7,996 nt of DNA from Sulfurovum sp. (GTDB taxonomy: Bacteria; Campylobacterota; Campylobacteria; Campylobacterales; Sulfurovaceae), in NCBI GenBank assembly GCA_015493425.1, contig WGDG01000032.1, positions 1 to 7,996 on the forward strand, in the 5' to 3' direction. The notes beneath the pieces are model-generated. The model was not told the DNA's origin, made no database searches, and saw only the letters and a program-made list of their open reading frames with translations. Of the stretch, positions 6,303 through 7,996 are shown in pieces; the first letter of the stretch is position 1, and every line of letters starts with the position of its first letter. Both the position numbers and the translations under genes were made by a program.

Positions 6303-6716
6303 ATGTTCAAAGTTCTGCTTTTCCTCATATTGCCTGCCGCCTTTCTTTTTGCCGAAGCAACCATGGTCAAAGACACACGGACAGGTCTGCTGTGGGAAGA
6401 TACCCCACATGTCAAAGAGGTGAAGATCACCCACCCCAAAGCGGTACTTTACTGCAAAGCACTCAAACTCGGTGGCTATACTGACTGGAGACTGCCAACC
6501 ATCAAAGAACTACTCAGCATTGTGGACTACAGCCGTACTTCACCAGCGACGTTCAAGGCATTTGACTATACTGAACCTGAATCATTCTACTGGAGCAGTA
6601 CTCCCATTGCCGATGCCGATGATGAATTTTGGGGTGTGAATTTCAAGCGGGGCGCCAGCAGCCGTGCTGCCGAATATTATGACCGCTACGTACGCTGCGT
6701 CCGGAACATGAAGTAA
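6303..6716 (+). CDS. Secreted Lcl C-terminal/DUF1566-domain protein
   Basis: A 137-residue protein. Residues 1-17 or so are a Sec-type signal peptide (short Lys-bearing start, hydrophobic core, cleavage probably after LFA or FAEA). The mature part matches the Lcl C-terminal (DUF1566) domain: DTRTGLLWED (24-33), a GGYTDWRLPTIKELLSIVD stretch (57-75), FYWSST, WGVNFKRG and a closing RYVRCVR. Family members have a lectin-like fold and are usually surface or periplasmic; Lcl of Legionella binds glycosaminoglycans, but no ligand can be read here. Two cysteines (Cys51 and Cys133, by approximate count) could form a disulfide. The start is clear: ATG with AAGGAG 6 nt upstream and a candidate -10 before that. 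It is a minimal, single-domain version, complete. The stop TAA is 3 nt from the downstream PTS gene and in the same frame, so the two are likely co-transcribed, an odd pairing of an exported and a cytoplasmic protein. Confidence 0.88.
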   Translation: MFKVLLFLILPAAFLFAEATMVKDTRTGLLWEDTPHVKEVKITHPKAVLYCKALKLGGYTDWRLPTIKELLSIVDYSRTSPATFKAFDYTEPESFYWSSTPIADADDEFWGVNFKRGASSRAAEYYDRYVRCVRNMK

Positions 6717-6719
6717 GCC

Positions 6720-7996
6720 ATGGGCCTTTTCGACCGCTTTTTTGCCAAAAGTACCACGACGGTACTGCATATCACCTCCGCCAACGGCTTTCATCTGCGC
6801 CCCGCTGCTGTCTTCGCTGCCGAAGCCAAAAAATTTTCTGCCTCCATAGAAGCTGAAACGCGGGGACAAAGTGTCGATGCCAAAAATCTCAATGCTCTGC
6901 TTTCGCTCAACCTCGAAAAGGGAGACCACTTCGACCTTGTCTGCAAAGGCAAAGATGCCCAAGAGGCGCTTGAAGCGTTAACCGCCGTTTTTGAAAATCT
7001 GATGCAGAGCGACAAAGCCATTGAGCGCATTGACAAAGCGACACACAGCTATGAAAGTGATACCTTTTGCGGGGAAATCATCGCACAGGGCATCGCCACT
7101 GCACCGCTTTGGCAATACAAGGAGCGTCATCACAAAACCGAGGATGGCGCTGATTTTCAAACAGCACTTGAGCGCGTAGATGCTGCGCTTAAAGCTGAGT
7201 ACGAAGCGAACAGGACGCAGCCGGAGGGAGCCATCTTTCTTGCGCAACGCTCCCTGCTTGAAACACTCTCGCAAGACGCACAGACGATTGAAGCCTTTGA
7301 AGCTGCTGTCAACGATGCCGTCGCAACACTCAAAGGCGGTGCCATGGCAGCAAAAATCACCGACTACCGCGACCTGCTTGGGCGCGTCAAAAGCGCCATG
7401 GGCTACAAAACCGAAGTGGCGTGGCCTGACACCTCTTTTGTGCTACTGGCCGACGACCTGCTCCCCTCACAGGTGGAACTGCTGCCTCAAACACTTGAAG
7501 GCGTTGTGCTGCAAAAAAGCAGCCTGACCTCCCACACTGCCATTTTGCTAAGGGCTTCAGGTATTCCCTCCCTCATTGTACGTGAATCAGTCGATGAGAC
7601 GGATAAACCGGTTATCCTTGACGGTTTTGCAGGCGTATTGGTTACCAATCCTGCCCCAAATGACCTCGAAATGGCAAAGCATCTGCTGACACAAATCCGA
7701 AGCCAAAAAGAGGAGCAGCATACCAAACGCTTCGATGCAGCCGTCACAACTTCCGGTACAAAAGTCAAAGTACTGGCAAACGTGACCGACCCTACTTCGG
7801 CAAGAGCGGCAAAGAAAGCCGGTGCGGAGGGAATAGGACTGCTGCGTACCGAGTTTCTCTTTCAGGAGAGAAAGCCGACGCTTCAGGAACAGACAGAAGC
7901 CTACAAAGCGATATTTTCTCTCTTTGACGACGTTACCGTCCGTACGCTCGATGTGGGCGGAGACAAAGCGCTTCCCTACATCGATCTGCCCAAAGA
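6720..7996 (+). CDS. HPr-Enzyme I fusion (PEP-protein phosphotransferase), 3'-truncated by window edge
   Basis: ATG 6720 opens a frame that runs to the window end (425 full codons). Residues about 13-100 are an HPr domain with active-site His25 (ANGFHLRPAA); the position of regulatory Ser46 is Asn56 (AKNLNALLSL). From about residue 117 (GEIIAQGIATAP) Enzyme I begins: the phospho-His loop LTSHTAILLRASGIPS (His272), then the PEP-binding barrel with GLLRTEFLF (Arg376) and a TLDVGGDKALPY stretch near the edge. The usual GGR before TSH reads SSL. Known role of the family: phosphate from PEP passes to EI His, then HPr His, then EIIA. No EIIA domain precedes HPr, unlike FruB- or FPr-type fusions, and the C-terminus is not visible. 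ATG is chosen because TAA lies 6 nt upstream in the same frame and MGLFDRFF is a credible cytoplasmic start; the ribosome site is weak (GGAA, 13 nt away), so coupling to the Lcl gene is likely. Confidence 0.93.
   Translation, partial: MGLFDRFFAKSTTTVLHITSANGFHLRPAAVFAAEAKKFSASIEAETRGQSVDAKNLNALLSLNLEKGDHFDLVCKGKDAQEALEALTAVFENLMQSDKAIERIDKATHSYESDTFCGEIIAQGIATAPLWQYKERHHKTEDGADFQTALERVDAALKAEYEANRTQPEGAIFLAQRSLLETLSQDAQTIEAFEAAVNDAVATLKGGAMAAKITDYRDLLGRVKSAMGYKTEVAWPDTSFVLLADDLLPSQVELLPQTLEGVVLQKSSLTSHTAILLRASGIPSLIVRESVDETDKPVILDGFAGVLVTNPAPNDLEMAKHLLTQIRSQKEEQHTKRFDAAVTTSGTKVKVLANVTDPTSARAAKKAGAEGIGLLRTEFLFQERKPTLQEQTEAYKAIFSLFDDVTVRTLDVGGDKALPYIDLPK

Noticed and set aside
6260..6484. 74-codon + strand frame overlapping the start of the Lcl gene
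   Set aside because: It is out of frame with the signal peptide and Lcl domain and starts at the promoter itself.
6582..7274. Overlapping - strand open frames across the Lcl and HPr-EI genes
   Set aside because: The sense strand translates cleanly into Lcl and HPr/EI motifs; the antisense frames arise from GC-rich codons.

Overview
The window looks like a chromosomal piece of a mesophilic or deep-sea Epsilonproteobacterium (Campylobacterota) of the Sulfurovum/Sulfurimonas kind. The basis is the overall style of the proteins: a nitrate-sensor-type hybrid histidine kinase with the linker usual in that group, PilJ-like helical sensors, stand-alone receivers, Lys/Glu-rich proteins, roughly 43-57 % GC by hand count of sample lines, and AAGGA-type ribosome binding sites. 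This is recognition by eye, not a database result.

Left part (1-3810, + strand): a two-gene sensory operon. A PilJ-like helical protein, cut by the left edge of the window, is followed after 9 nt by a 1037-residue membrane hybrid histidine kinase. The kinase has a periplasmic NIT (nitrate/nitrite-sensing) domain, HisKA, HATPase_c, one intact receiver, and two receiver-like domains that lack the phospho-acceptor Asp. A strong hairpin (3824-3852) lies in the 93-nt gap before the next, convergent operon.

Middle (3904-6034, - strand): a two-gene operon of a single-domain CheY-like receiver followed 4 nt later by a 577-residue classical AAA+ ATPase with a TTG start. The pair suggests a phospho-signal controlling a protein-remodelling ATPase rather than transcription. 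The ATPase has an Asn in the Walker B position normally held by Asp. Its gene also contains an extended internal Shine-Dalgarno site with a well-placed ATG just ahead of the AAA+ core, and an A AAA AAG slippery run immediately after it.

Right part (6035-7996): a 268-nt divergent intergenic region with candidate -10 boxes on both strands and several small repeats. It is followed on the + strand by a secreted Lcl/DUF1566-domain protein. Three nt after that gene's stop, and in the same frame, begins an HPr-Enzyme I fusion (PTS phosphotransferase), truncated by the right edge. This last gene has no stop codon inside the window but is unmistakable on translation.

No RNA genes, CRISPR arrays, insertion sequences or integrase/transposase genes were seen. 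The points most worth following are the receiver/AAA+ module with its possible alternative products, the pseudo-receiver architecture of the kinase without a visible HPt partner, and the HPr-EI fusion next to a secreted lectin-like protein.
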